Assembly (NCBI RefSeq): GCF_022662105.1 | Contig: NZ_JAKMCP010000003.1 | Coordinates: 372,001-436,000, forward strand | Direction of reading: 5' to 3' | Origin: Aestuariivivens sediminis | GTDB lineage: Bacteria > Bacteroidota > Bacteroidia > Flavobacteriales > Flavobacteriaceae | DNA: 64,000 nt | In this document: in pieces, positions 8,722 through 17,741 of the stretch | Position numbering within the stretch: position 1 is the stretch's first letter | How the letters are laid out: every line of letters begins with the position of its first letter | Position numbers and translations under genes: made by a program | The notes under the pieces: model-generated | What the model saw: only the letters and a program-made list of their open reading frames with translations | Databases searched by the model: none | Told to the model about the DNA's origin: nothing

Positions 8722-9921
8722 ATGAACGATGGTCTATTTTTTTTATACTTAATAATTTCTGTGGGTATAGGAGCCTTGGCAGGTGTCCTATTTATGAAAT
8801 TAAAGAATAAAGGTCTTACAGATTTGTGGCATGAGCGAATGGCTCAAAAAGACAAAGACTTAGGGTCTTTAGAAATGGCTATGAATAAAGAGATCGACCA
8901 TTATAGATCGGAAATAAAAGTATTACAGACCAAGTTAACGGATTTCGATGCTTTGAAAAATGAAAAATCAAAGCTTGAAGTTGAACTAAAAAATACCGAA
9001 AAAGAAAAAAATGCGCTTAAAGATGAAAACACGTCTTTAAAAAAGGATGAACAAAACAGAATTCGGGATCATCAAAAAGCCATAGAAGCAACCATTACCC
9101 TTCAAAGTTCACTTGAAAAAGAAAAAGAACGATTAAATGATGAAAGGGTACAACAAGAAAAAGAGAGATTGGAAGCCCTTAGAGAGACTTGGGCCAATCA
9201 TGAAAAAGATGTGGAAAACCATATTCGATTAATTTGTAAAAACAACGTCATTACTTATATAGAGCAAAATGACTTCCCATATGCCGGTAGAAAGCCAGAT
9301 AATACCATTGAAATCTTAGACCAACTAATCATTTTTGATGCCAAAAGTCCGGCTAATGACGATCTGAAAAATTTTCCTAAATACATAAAATCTCAAACTG
9401 AAAACCTGAAAAAATATACCAAACATGAAAATGTTAAGAATGATATTTTTTTAGTTATTCCATCAAACACACTTCAGGTAATTAAAGACGTGATTTACAA
9501 CATTGGTGATTACAATGTATATATTATCTCGAAAGACGCCTTAGAACCAATTATTTTAAGTCTTAAAAAAATTGAGGACTATGAATTCGCTGATAAATTG
9601 AGCCCTGAAGATCGTGACAACATTTGTCGTATCATTGGAAAATTTGCCCATACCACAAAACGGAAAATTCAAATAGAACAGTTTTTTGCCAGTGAATTTC
9701 TGGACATTCTTCAAAAATCTAAAACCTTACTTCCAACAGAAATACTCAAAAGTGTTATTGAATTTGAAAATGCCGAAAAACTTAATCCCCCGATGGAAAA
9801 AAGGAAAAAACCTATTTTAACCAAGGATTTAATAGACCAAACTAATCAACTAAAAAAAGAAATTGAATTAAGAAATATTCCTCAAATTGAAGCTAAAATC
9901 ACATTCAAAGAAGATCATTAA
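8722..9921 (+). CDS. rmuC: DNA recombination protein RmuC
   Basis: A 399-residue protein: an N-terminal membrane anchor (about 3-27), a long charged coiled coil (about 45-165) and the RmuC nuclease-like domain, with the conserved YAGRKPDNTIEILDQLIIFDAKSP region near residues 192-215. RmuC limits recombination at inverted repeats in E. coli. The length is in the family range. It stands alone between a terminator and the triple-palindrome promoter of the satD-family gene. Confidence 0.9.
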   Translation: MNDGLFFLYLIISVGIGALAGVLFMKLKNKGLTDLWHERMAQKDKDLGSLEMAMNKEIDHYRSEIKVLQTKLTDFDALKNEKSKLEVELKNTEKEKNALKDENTSLKKDEQNRIRDHQKAIEATITLQSSLEKEKERLNDERVQQEKERLEALRETWANHEKDVENHIRLICKNNVITYIEQNDFPYAGRKPDNTIEILDQLIIFDAKSPANDDLKNFPKYIKSQTENLKKYTKHENVKNDIFLVIPSNTLQVIKDVIYNIGDYNVYIISKDALEPIILSLKKIEDYEFADKLSPEDRDNICRIIGKFAHTTKRKIQIEQFFASEFLDILQKSKTLLPTEILKSVIEFENAEKLNPPMEKRKKPILTKDLIDQTNQLKKEIELRNIPQIEAKITFKEDH

Positions 9922-9926
9922 ACTTT

Positions 9927-10002
9927 TATCACAATAAAGTGTGATATATTTGTTTATCACATAATTATGCGATATATTTGTTTATCATGTAATTATGTGA
10001 TA
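9927..10002. repeat. Three 20-bp near-palindromes with a 28-bp period, probable operators
   Basis: Sites at 9927-9946, 9955-9974 and 9983-10002, each opening with TATCA and closing with GATA. The first has perfect 7-bp arms (TATCACA/TGTGATA), the second is palindromic over 20 bp apart from one mismatched pair, and the third has two mismatched pairs. The starts are exactly 28 bp apart and the two 8-bp spacers are identical (TATTTGTT). The array ends 2 bases before the ATG of the satD-family gene and covers its promoter, as expected of cooperative repressor sites. Confidence 0.85.
9950..9980 (+). promoter_or_regulatory. Promoter inside the palindrome array
   Basis: A -33 TTG (9950-9952), a 20-base spacer and a -7 TATATTTG (9973-9980) fit the Bacteroidota consensus. 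The middle palindrome fills the spacer and the third covers the expected start point, so binding there should block transcription of the satD-family/DUF3307 pair. A second TATATTTG lies at 9945-9952. Confidence 0.7.
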
Positions 10003-10004
10003 TA

Positions 10005-10625
10005 ATGACAACAAGTGTAATAACAGGCGATATTATTAAATCAAGGACAAATCTAAATCCAGATGTTTGGATTTCTGCCTTAAAAGAAGCCCTATCCTAT
10101 TTAAGTCCCAATAATAAATATTGGAATATTTATAGAGGGGATAGTTTTCAATTGGAATTAAGCAATTTTACGGAAAGCTTTAAAGCTGCAGTTTACATTA
10201 AAGCCTGTATTAAATCTTTCAGAGGGTTGGATGTACGCATTTCCATTGGAATTGGTGAGAAAACCTATGAGGGTAATAATGTTATGGAATCGAATGGAGA
10301 GGCTTTTGTGTTCTCGGGAGAAACATTAGAAACTTTAAAGAAAGAAAAACAAAATCTTCGAATTAAAACAAACCATAAAGCACTAGATGATGAACTTAAT
10401 TTGTGTTTTAGATTAGCACTGATCGCCATGGACAAATGGACCGTAAATGCAGCTGAGATCGTTAAGCTAACCATGGAACACCCTAAAGCCCTCCAAAGTG
10501 AATTAGGACAGCTGGTTGGTATAAACCAAAATGCCGTAAGCAGCAGACAAAAAAGAGCACATCTGGAAGAAATATTTGCCTTAAACAGATTATATCAAGA
10601 AAAAACAACCCATTATTTAAAATGA
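10005..10625 (+). CDS. SatD-family protein with C-terminal helix-turn-helix
   Basis: A 206-residue cytosolic protein resembling the SatD family. The N-terminal part (about 1-120) carries ITGDIIKSR, RGDSFQ and a VRISIGIGE strand, a spacing reminiscent of class III nucleotide cyclase palm domains; this resemblance is my inference. The C-terminal part (about 155-190) is a helix-turn-helix (QSELGQLVGINQNAVSSRQK). The gene starts 2 bases after three phased palindromes, suggesting autoregulation. It overlaps the next gene by ATGA. SatD was named in a streptococcal acid-tolerance operon; its molecular function is unknown. Confidence 0.78.
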   Translation: MTTSVITGDIIKSRTNLNPDVWISALKEALSYLSPNNKYWNIYRGDSFQLELSNFTESFKAAVYIKACIKSFRGLDVRISIGIGEKTYEGNNVMESNGEAFVFSGETLETLKKEKQNLRIKTNHKALDDELNLCFRLALIAMDKWTVNAAEIVKLTMEHPKALQSELGQLVGINQNAVSSRQKRAHLEEIFALNRLYQEKTTHYLK

Positions 10626-11323
10626 TATTAATAAAACTCCTTTTGGCACATCTTATTGGCGATTTTTTTCTGCAACCCCGAAAATGGATAAAGGAGAAAG
10701 AAAAGAAAACCATTAGATCACCAAAACTCTATTGGCACGTTCTATTACATATGGTATTACTTTTCATAGTATTATGGGATATGACACTTTGGCCCCTTGT
10801 TGTTATTATAGGGGTTTCCCATTTTGCAATTGATGCCTTAAAGCTTATCCTACAAAAGAAAAATACAAAACGATTGTATTTCTTCATTGACCAGGGGCTT
10901 CATATTTTGATACTGTTAGGTTGCTATGCTTACCTGTCGGGAGATTCTTTTTTTGAAAATCTCCATATACCAGAACAGGGATTATTACTTCTGGTTTGTC
11001 TGGTGTTTTTAACAATTCCAGTATCCATAATTATGAAAATGATTTTTTTAAAGTGGAATATTTCAAAACTCACCAAAAATAAACAATCCCTTGAGGATGC
11101 CGGGAAATATATTGGTATTTTAGAACGCATTTTAGTGTTCATTTTCATTATTACCTCTCATTGGGATGCCGTTGGTTTTCTCATAGCGGCAAAATCTGTT
11201 TTTAGATTTGGGGATTTAAGGGAATCCAAAGACAGACAACTTACGGAGTATGTATTAATAGGCACTTTAATGAGTTTCGGCATTGCCATTGTAACTGGTA
11301 TAGTTTATAATCATATAACTTAA
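10622..11323 (+). CDS. DUF3307 membrane protein
   Basis: A 233-residue protein with about six hydrophobic helices. The N-terminal pattern LLAHLIGDFFLQP and the histidine pairs WHVLLHMV and ISHFAIDALK are typical of DUF3307. It overlaps the satD-family gene by four bases, and the two are probably translated together; the pairing suggests that the SatD-type protein regulates or signals to this membrane protein. Function unknown. The next gene starts 5 bases later and could share the transcript. Confidence 0.82.
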   Translation: MILIKLLLAHLIGDFFLQPRKWIKEKEKKTIRSPKLYWHVLLHMVLLFIVLWDMTLWPLVVIIGVSHFAIDALKLILQKKNTKRLYFFIDQGLHILILLGCYAYLSGDSFFENLHIPEQGLLLLVCLVFLTIPVSIIMKMIFLKWNISKLTKNKQSLEDAGKYIGILERILVFIFIITSHWDAVGFLIAAKSVFRFGDLRESKDRQLTEYVLIGTLMSFGIAIVTGIVYNHIT

Positions 11324-11328
11324 ATGTT

Positions 11329-11865
11329 ATGTATAAAAATATAAAGGACTCACAGGTAACCATCACCCAACTCATGTTACCTTCCCATTCGAATTTTAGC
11401 GGAAAAATTCATGGGGGATATATACTGAATTTAATGGATCAAATTGCATTTGCATGTGCTTCCAGGCATTCACAACACTATTGTGTAACGGCTTCTGTTA
11501 ACAAGGTGGATTTTTTACAGCCCATCGATGTGGGTGAATTAGTAACCCTGAAGGCTTCCGTAAATTATACGGGACGCACGTCAATGGTTGTAGGCGTCAG
11601 GGTAGAAGCCGAAAATATTCAGACCGGAGAAATCAAACACTGCAATTCTTCCTATTTTACAATGGTCGCCAAAGACGACAAGGGCAAGAATGTGCCCGTA
11701 CCGGGTTTAATCTTAGAAGACCACCAAAGCATCAGGCGGTTTTCCAGAAGCATTGCCCGACAAGAACAGGCTAAGCACAGAACGACCAAATTCAAGTCCT
11801 CTGAGTTTAAAGTTGAAGATCATTTGGACGTCATTAAAAATCAGAATGCTAAAATTGCTATATAA
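11329..11865 (+). CDS. Acyl-CoA thioesterase, hotdog fold
   Basis: A 178-residue cytosolic thioesterase. The HGGYILNLMDQIAFACASRHS segment (about 29-49) contains the hotdog helix and catalytic Asp region; a second segment (VNKVDFLQPIDVGELV, NYTGRTSMVVGV) completes the single hotdog domain. It hydrolyses acyl-CoA to free acid and CoA; the chain-length preference cannot be read from the sequence. A basic C-terminal tail of about 40 residues follows. It is the last plus-strand gene before the convergent receptor gene. Confidence 0.87.
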   Translation: MYKNIKDSQVTITQLMLPSHSNFSGKIHGGYILNLMDQIAFACASRHSQHYCVTASVNKVDFLQPIDVGELVTLKASVNYTGRTSMVVGVRVEAENIQTGEIKHCNSSYFTMVAKDDKGKNVPVPGLILEDHQSIRRFSRSIARQEQAKHRTTKFKSSEFKVEDHLDVIKNQNAKIAI

Positions 11866-11875
11866 CTCTCTATGC

Positions 11876-11914
11876 CCTTAAAGTCCCTTTACTCATACTG
11901 CATAGACTTTAAGG
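11876..11914. terminator. Inverted repeat between convergent genes
   Basis: Perfect 10-bp arms CCTTAAAGTC (11876-11885) and GACTTTAAGG (11905-11914) with a 19-base loop. There is no clear T-run on either strand, so it is a weaker terminator candidate; its position between converging genes suggests a transcription barrier. Confidence 0.5.
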
Positions 11915-11933
11915 TGTAATTATGTTCAAGGCT

Positions 11934-14450
11934 TTAAAAGTCAATTCGTAAAAAAGCGTTAGGCGTAATCCCTAATGAAAACTGTAGTGTTTGGATGGGC
12001 ATATCCTCTTTAATGCTATAAAAATCGTTAAGTTCATTTTTTCTATTCAACAGGTTCCAAACAGATACCCCTGTATGGATTTTGGTGCCTTCAGTTAACT
12101 TAAAGTTATAAGTTGCCGACAGATCAATGCGCAGATAATCCTGCAAAGCTGACCTATTTGGATGATCAAAATTAACTTCATTATCCACTATTTCATTACC
12201 TTCAACAGGTATCGTCGCGGGCCTGCCAGTGCGCCATTGCAGTCCGGTCGATAATTTTAAATGGTTTATGGCATAACTGGTGCCAACATTTACGTTATGG
12301 GTAATATGGTAATTACTCGGAAACGATTCCTTTTGCAAGGTCTTAAATTGATAGGTATTATCCATATAGGAATAACTGAACCACATGCTTAATTGTTTTA
12401 TTTGCTTTCTCAAAAGAAAATCCATACCATATGCCGAGTAATTACCGTGAGTTTTTACAAATTCATATTGATTTTGAAAGCCTTGACTCTGTGAGGTTAT
12501 CCCTTTTATCCTCTTAAAATAGGTGTCGGCATTAAGTAGCCATCCTCTTTTGTTATAGGTTATACCCGCCGAAATTTGCTTTCCTCTTATTATAGGAATA
12601 TCCACATTATTTGCGAGCTGCCAGCGCCGCTTTTCAATCCCTAAAAAGTCATTTTGAAAGTTTATGATCTGTGAGGTGTTTTGATGCTTAAATTCACCTA
12701 ACACTTCAAACGTAAAACCATCGAGAAATTTTTGGTTAAAACTCAGTCTTGGCTCCCAAATGTCCTTGTTAAATTTACCGATATAATTAAACCGCAATCC
12801 GGCATTCAAGACTGTTTTTTTATTTAAAGATCTGTAGTTAAGCTCAGTAAAAACACCGTGGCTTCTTATAACTTCCGAACGTAAATTTCGATATAATGGG
12901 TTATCCACATCGTCCAAATTGGTCACTTCTGTCTCCACGAAATGATACCCATTCAACCAATGCAATTTTGAACTTACTTTATAAAAGGATTTTACCTTAA
13001 TACTACTTTCAGAAACCGTATTTTTTTGCAAAAACCTCTGATTGTCCTGAATATTCACATTGATGGCCTTTAGGTCATAATCCGATTCATAGAATTCTAA
13101 AGTGGTTTTAAATCTGTCGTTCCATATGCGATTATAATGTAATCCTTCGGCAATACTATGTTGCACCAAACTGCTCCCTCGCGATTCAATGATCTGATTT
13201 TCAATTAGATTTTCATCAAACATCAGTTCATTATGAGCATAAATAAAATTAACCTGCAATTGGTCTTTTTCTCCAATATTATAGATCCACCTGAATGAGG
13301 TGTCGTAAAAATCAAAATTTTTATTCGTATTACCCTCAGTAGTGGTATTTGTACTCAATTCGGTATTTTGGGAAATCCTGTCGAAAAAAGCGGTATAGGT
13401 TGGTGTTTTAATAAAATCGTTAATCGATTTTCGCGCCGCTATTTGTATGGAAGATTTATTCCCCAAAGGCATATCCAAAAACCCATTGAGGTTGGTGAGA
13501 TTAATTCCTAAACTTCCCTTAAAGTTTGAATTAATCTTTTTTTCTGTCCGCATTTCTATGGTCCCCGATACCCCATCTGTCAATGCGGCGGAACTCCCGT
13601 TTTTACGTAAAAAGACATTTTGGGTAATTTGAGGGTTGTACATGGAAATTAATCCAAAAAAATGACCGGATTGATACATTTTAATGTTATCCCACAATAT
13701 TAAATTTTGGTCGTGCGACCCTCCTCTAATATTAATATTAGAAACGGTTTCATTTGTACTTTGAATACCAGGTAAAGCCTGGACAGAATGCAGGACATCA
13801 GTATCCGTAAGTCCCGGAAGGATTTTAAAATTTGAAAAATCGATTTCAAAAGATCCATCATTTATTCTATTAATCCCGCTAATTAAATAATTTGATATTA
13901 CGATTTCGGAAAGGGTTTGGAAATCTTGTTCTAAAAAAATGTCCCTGCAACCATCTTCGGAAAAGGATGACGCGATCATGGTCTCGGTTTTATATCCCAG
14001 GCAACTTATAATAATTGTTTCGTTTAGATATATATCGGATAACTGAAAAAAACCATTTTCATTACTAATCAGGGAATTTCCAACACCGGTAATTACGGCG
14101 TTAGCAATAGGCTCCAAACTACTTTTATCTCTAATAGTACCGCAAAACAAGGGTTGTTTGTCGGGGGTGATAAGTATAATATTTTGTCCAAGAAATTTAA
14201 AGGTTAATGGCGTTTGGTTTTCTAAAATTTCCAAGGTATCCGCAAGGGATTTGGAATCATCGGGCAAGAACACCTCAACCTGAGCAATAATGTCTTCCGC
14301 ATAATTAAACTTTATTTCATATTTGGACTCTAAAATGGCTAAGGTTTCGGACAAGGACTGCTTTGAATGGATATCTTGTGCAGAAATGATGTCGGCAAAT
14401 AAAAGCGTTAATAAAATTAGTGTTGTTAAGCGACTAATTATTTTTCCCAT
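11934..14450 (-). CDS. TonB-dependent receptor with N-terminal signalling domain (FecA-like)
   Basis: An outer-membrane receptor of 838 residues from the ATG at 14450, chosen because a normal signal peptide follows; the ATG at 14483 would add 11 residues. Order: an STN secretin/TonB short N-terminal domain (two LxxLA/LEILE..Y.F repeats, about 30-95), a carboxypeptidase-D-like regulatory beta domain (about 105-175), the plug (GIQSTNETVSNINIRGGSHDQN) and the barrel. The STN domain and the upstream fecR and fecI genes make a three-part cell-surface signalling system. The ligand is unknown; iron chelates or glycans are both possible. Confidence 0.9.
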   Translation of the reverse strand: MGKIISRLTTLILLTLLFADIISAQDIHSKQSLSETLAILESKYEIKFNYAEDIIAQVEVFLPDDSKSLADTLEILENQTPLTFKFLGQNIILITPDKQPLFCGTIRDKSSLEPIANAVITGVGNSLISNENGFFQLSDIYLNETIIISCLGYKTETMIASSFSEDGCRDIFLEQDFQTLSEIVISNYLISGINRINDGSFEIDFSNFKILPGLTDTDVLHSVQALPGIQSTNETVSNINIRGGSHDQNLILWDNIKMYQSGHFFGLISMYNPQITQNVFLRKNGSSAALTDGVSGTIEMRTEKKINSNFKGSLGINLTNLNGFLDMPLGNKSSIQIAARKSINDFIKTPTYTAFFDRISQNTELSTNTTTEGNTNKNFDFYDTSFRWIYNIGEKDQLQVNFIYAHNELMFDENLIENQIIESRGSSLVQHSIAEGLHYNRIWNDRFKTTLEFYESDYDLKAINVNIQDNQRFLQKNTVSESSIKVKSFYKVSSKLHWLNGYHFVETEVTNLDDVDNPLYRNLRSEVIRSHGVFTELNYRSLNKKTVLNAGLRFNYIGKFNKDIWEPRLSFNQKFLDGFTFEVLGEFKHQNTSQIINFQNDFLGIEKRRWQLANNVDIPIIRGKQISAGITYNKRGWLLNADTYFKRIKGITSQSQGFQNQYEFVKTHGNYSAYGMDFLLRKQIKQLSMWFSYSYMDNTYQFKTLQKESFPSNYHITHNVNVGTSYAINHLKLSTGLQWRTGRPATIPVEGNEIVDNEVNFDHPNRSALQDYLRIDLSATYNFKLTEGTKIHTGVSVWNLLNRKNELNDFYSIKEDMPIQTLQFSLGITPNAFLRIDF

Positions 14451-15345
14451 GAATGACAACTTCGTTTGAACTTCTAAATTCATAGATCAAATTCAGTGGT
14501 TCGGTAATGGCTGTTAATGCATTTTCTAAATTGTCGTGTTCAAACGCTCCGGTAAAAAGCCTGTTGGAATCTGTGTCTGTTAAAGTAATCTCAATGTGAT
14601 ACTGTCTTTCTAACTCCGACAAGACTTCCTCGAAAGGCACAGACACAAAGGTACTCATCCCATCAATCCAAGATGGCTTCGACGCTGATATTCTTTCCTG
14701 TGAAAACGAACCATTAATCATTTTAAATACATCACCTGCATGTAATACTCTGGTAATCGAATCTGACTCGACCCTAACGGCACCTTCATAACATTTTACC
14801 TCAAAAAAATGCTCTCGTTGATTCACATTAAACTTAGTCCCAACAACGGAAACTATTCCATTATCGGTAGTAACCCTAAAGGGTTTACCTTTTGAAACCT
14901 CAAAAAACGCCTCTCCCTTAAGGTTTAAAGTTCTAACTTTAGACCAATCACTGGCATCATAAACAATTTCAGAACCTGCATTTAATTCCACTATCGTGTG
15001 ATCTGGAAGTTCAATGGTTAACTTTTGATTCTCTAAAGTTATTATTTTCTCCGAATCACCAGAAAAAAAAGTGAAATAAATCCCAAGGGATATGATCAAT
15101 ACACTCGCTATTTTGAGGAAATAGTTGCTAAAAGACTTTCTCGTAGACCCTTGTCTTCTAACTTTATAATGGGCTTTGAATTCTGAGAAATCCTCAACCT
15201 TAAAAAATTCATCTGCCTTAAATCGTTGGGCCGAATGGATAATGTAATGGTTAAGCTGGGCATCATCCAAAGCAGTGAACATGTCCTTTTCAGCTTCACT
15301 CAAGTCATTATTCAACCATTTTCTAATTAAGTCTTCCTTGTCCAT
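14434..15345 (-). CDS. FecR-family anti-sigma regulator
   Basis: A 303-residue protein: a cytoplasmic N-terminal sigma-binding part (about 1-80), one membrane helix (about 83-100), the periplasmic FecR domain (pattern LPDHTIVELNAGSEIVYD...GEAFFEVSKGKPFRVTTDNG) and a C-terminal DUF4974-type domain (FEEVLSELERQYHIEITL). It should hold the upstream sigma factor until the receptor's STN domain signals. It overlaps the receptor gene by 17 bases and follows the sigma gene by 46 bases. Confidence 0.93.
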   Translation of the reverse strand: MDKEDLIRKWLNNDLSEAEKDMFTALDDAQLNHYIIHSAQRFKADEFFKVEDFSEFKAHYKVRRQGSTRKSFSNYFLKIASVLIISLGIYFTFFSGDSEKIITLENQKLTIELPDHTIVELNAGSEIVYDASDWSKVRTLNLKGEAFFEVSKGKPFRVTTDNGIVSVVGTKFNVNQREHFFEVKCYEGAVRVESDSITRVLHAGDVFKMINGSFSQERISASKPSWIDGMSTFVSVPFEEVLSELERQYHIEITLTDTDSNRLFTGAFEHDNLENALTAITEPLNLIYEFRSSNEVVIHGKNN

Positions 15346-15391
15346 TTAACTTTATTTATTATTAAAACAACTTAAAAGGGCTTTCTCCTGA

Positions 15392-15916
15392 TTATTTTAT
15401 TTTAAAACCGGCTAACTCCTCTTTTAATAGTTTAAAGGCACTGTAAATTCTGTATTCCACAACTTTTTGGGTCACATCCAATAATTCGGCGATTTCACTG
15501 TGCTTCTTCCCCTCTACTTTACTCAGCATGAATGCCACACGCTGTTCTTCACTGAGTCTTTCCAGGACCTTCTTATACTGTTCTAAGAATTGCTTTTCCT
15601 CTATAATAAACTCTGGAGTTTCGTAGTTATAGGACTTTGACTTTCTCCGGCTGTATTTTAAAACTACTTTTTGATGCTTAATTTCATTGAGCATTAAATT
15701 GTTGGCTACAGTATATAAAAATGCTTTCGCTTTACTGGGTTTGATCTTTTTACAGTTATTCCATAATTTAATATAGGCTTCCTGGACCTTATCTGTTGGA
15801 TGATACGCTGCACCGTACTTATAGTACAAAAAGTTTTGCAAATCTTGGGCATACTTCTCATAAAGGTGAGTAAAAATACGTTCAATACAGATACTCGTGT
15901 TAAGTTCTTTAGGCAA
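15392..15916 (-). CDS. FecI-like ECF sigma factor
   Basis: A 174-residue sigma-70 family protein with region 2 (DKVQEAYIKLWNNCKKI) and region 4 (SEIAELLDVTQKVVEYRIYSAFKLL, the DNA-reading helix-turn-helix). It is first in the FecI-FecR-receptor order on the minus strand and should direct transcription of the receptor gene once released by FecR. The start follows the first ATG with a normal sigma N-terminus. Confidence 0.92.
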   Translation of the reverse strand: MPKELNTSICIERIFTHLYEKYAQDLQNFLYYKYGAAYHPTDKVQEAYIKLWNNCKKIKPSKAKAFLYTVANNLMLNEIKHQKVVLKYSRRKSKSYNYETPEFIIEEKQFLEQYKKVLERLSEEQRVAFMLSKVEGKKHSEIAELLDVTQKVVEYRIYSAFKLLKEELAGFKIK

Positions 15917-16029
15917 AATATTGAATATTTAATTTTTAAAGTTAACTAAAAATTTTATTAAAATTTTTGGGGTATTTGCATAATGACTTGTTATATAATA
16001 AAACCCCCACTATTAATTTATCCATTGCT

Positions 16030-16212
16030 ATGAAGTCCCCTACCCGCCCCAATCCACTCATTTGGTCCTCAAAAGATCAAGAAATCACCTACCTAAGAAA
16101 GACCATTGTCCAACTTTCAAAATCCTTAGTCGAGCATCCCGAAGAAACCACATTAGCCATTAGACTCAAAATTTCCCTGAAAAGACTGGAAACCTTATTA
16201 AATGTGGAATAA
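16030..16212 (+). CDS. Small helical protein, hypothetical
   Basis: A 60-residue charged, helical protein. I set the start at the ATG at 16030; the frame is open further upstream, but only with a TTG start. The C-terminal half aligns without gaps to the following small protein (pattern [HN]P[EQ]..T...R.[KR][IL]...R[LF]E.L), so the two are probably distant tandem paralogues. No family is recognised and no function can be given. Confidence 0.55.
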   Translation: MKSPTRPNPLIWSSKDQEITYLRKTIVQLSKSLVEHPEETTLAIRLKISLKRLETLLNVE

Positions 16213-16242
16213 AACTTGAATGCTTAAAATACGCCCAAAAAC

Positions 16243-16479
16243 ATGACTGAACATTTAAACAAGCTGGTTAATCAAATCTATACTTTAAAAGAAAGGGAAA
16301 TCATGGAGGCTATTGAAAAAATGAACAGTTTGACAATTTTAATGTATACCAATCCACAAAATAAGACCTACACTTACAGACACAGGTTAGTGAAATCAAG
16401 GTTCGAAAATCTCATTCGTACTACGAAACAATTAAAGTATTTACAACATGAAATAAATGGTTTAAATAAAAAAATCTAA
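16243..16479 (+). CDS. Small helical protein, hypothetical, paralogue of the previous gene
   Basis: A 78-residue charged, mostly helical protein beginning 30 bases after the preceding small gene. The segment NPQNKTYTYRHRLVKSRFENLI corresponds position by position to the end of the neighbour. No signal peptide or membrane helix is visible, so it is probably cytosolic. Function unknown. Confidence 0.6.
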   Translation: MTEHLNKLVNQIYTLKEREIMEAIEKMNSLTILMYTNPQNKTYTYRHRLVKSRFENLIRTTKQLKYLQHEINGLNKKI

Positions 16480-16535
16480 TGTTTTTTCAGGATTTTTTGA
16501 ATTGAGATTGTTATTACATAAAGAGGCCAGCTATA

Positions 16536-17606
16536 ATGTTAAGTTCAAGAATCGTAATAATCATAATAATGTTCTTAGCAGTTTGTATAAGTTCATGCCG
16601 AACAGAAGAAGAAGAACTTATTCAAACTCCTGAGGAGTTGTTACTTACTGCTAATTCCACCGTGGCTAATCTTATGCTTAAGACGGTCAGTAATGACGGC
16701 TCAAACGACAATATTTTGGATAGATCCAATTGCTTTAATTTAAAACTTCCTCTTAAAGTCACGGCAAATAACCAGGAAATTACCATAAATGCTGTTGAGG
16801 ATTACAAAATTGTAGAGTACATTTTTGACGATGAAGACGACGATATCGATAACCTGGACATTTCCTTTCCTATTACCCTGGTATTTGCTGATTATTCGGA
16901 AACGATGATAAACAGTATGTCCCAATTAAGCAGCTATTCCAATAATTGCAATGGTGAAAATGAAGTGGATAATGATATCGAATGCCTTGATTTTAATTAT
17001 CCCATTTCGGCATCGATCTTTAATACCACTAATGATCTCATTTCTACCCAATCCGTGACCGACGATTCCGAATTTTTCGAGTTTATTAAAAACATAGACC
17101 CAAACCAAATCGTAAGCATCCAATTTCCAATAACTGTTGTATTATTTGACCAAACGGAATTGACCATACATAATTTAAAAGAATTAGAAAGCGCTATTGA
17201 AGACCATAAAAATGATTGTGATGAGGACGATGATTTTGATTATAATGATGATGATTGTGATGATTGTGCTACCGACCAATTGACGGCGTATTTAGTAAAT
17301 TGTTCCAATTGGACGGTGGATAAGTTAGAACGCTATGGCCAGGACTACGATGACGCCTATTATGGGTACATATTTAACTTTTCCAATAATGGAGACATCT
17401 CGGTGTATTGGTCTGGAATAACCGCCTATGGTACCTGGGCTGCCACGGGTTCAGGAAACAACATAACCGTTACCATTGATATTCCGGGTTTACCCTATTG
17501 CAATAACGATTGGGTTTTACATGAAATATCAGAATACACAGAAACTAAAATAGATTTAAGAGTTGGAGATAACGACAGAATTCGTTATGAAAACTATTGC
17601 AACTAA
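16536..17606 (+). CDS. Secreted lipoprotein with an internal duplication, unknown function
   Basis: A 356-residue lipoprotein (signal peptide with ISSC at Cys21). Two related segments of about 70 residues follow: one from Cys66 (LP..V..., then FPITLVFADYSETMINS) and one from Cys140 (YPISASIF..., then FPITVVLFDQTELTIHN). A very acidic Asp-rich linker (about 218-234) could bind calcium. The C-terminal part (about 237-356) has aromatic and Asn-rich strands, like lipocalin-type domains of Bacteroidota lipoproteins. I cannot assign a function. Confidence 0.75.
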   Translation: MLSSRIVIIIIMFLAVCISSCRTEEEELIQTPEELLLTANSTVANLMLKTVSNDGSNDNILDRSNCFNLKLPLKVTANNQEITINAVEDYKIVEYIFDDEDDDIDNLDISFPITLVFADYSETMINSMSQLSSYSNNCNGENEVDNDIECLDFNYPISASIFNTTNDLISTQSVTDDSEFFEFIKNIDPNQIVSIQFPITVVLFDQTELTIHNLKELESAIEDHKNDCDEDDDFDYNDDDCDDCATDQLTAYLVNCSNWTVDKLERYGQDYDDAYYGYIFNFSNNGDISVYWSGITAYGTWAATGSGNNITVTIDIPGLPYCNNDWVLHEISEYTETKIDLRVGDNDRIRYENYCN

Positions 17607-17696
17607 AATATAAGCTAGTAGAAATAGTATGTGAAAAAGAAAAATTTCGATGGTCAAAATAATACTTCCCCAAGTATGAATTTGACGCTAGCTAAA

Positions 17697-17727
17697 ACAG
17701 CTTCAGCGTAAAGCTGAAGCTGTTATT
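17697..17727 (+). terminator. Intrinsic terminator
   Basis: Perfect 11-bp arms ACAGCTTCAGC (17697-17707) and GCTGAAGCTGT (17713-17723) with a 5-base loop, followed by TATT. It separates the lipoprotein gene from the following operon. Confidence 0.75.
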
Positions 17728-17741
17728 AAAAAACACACAAC

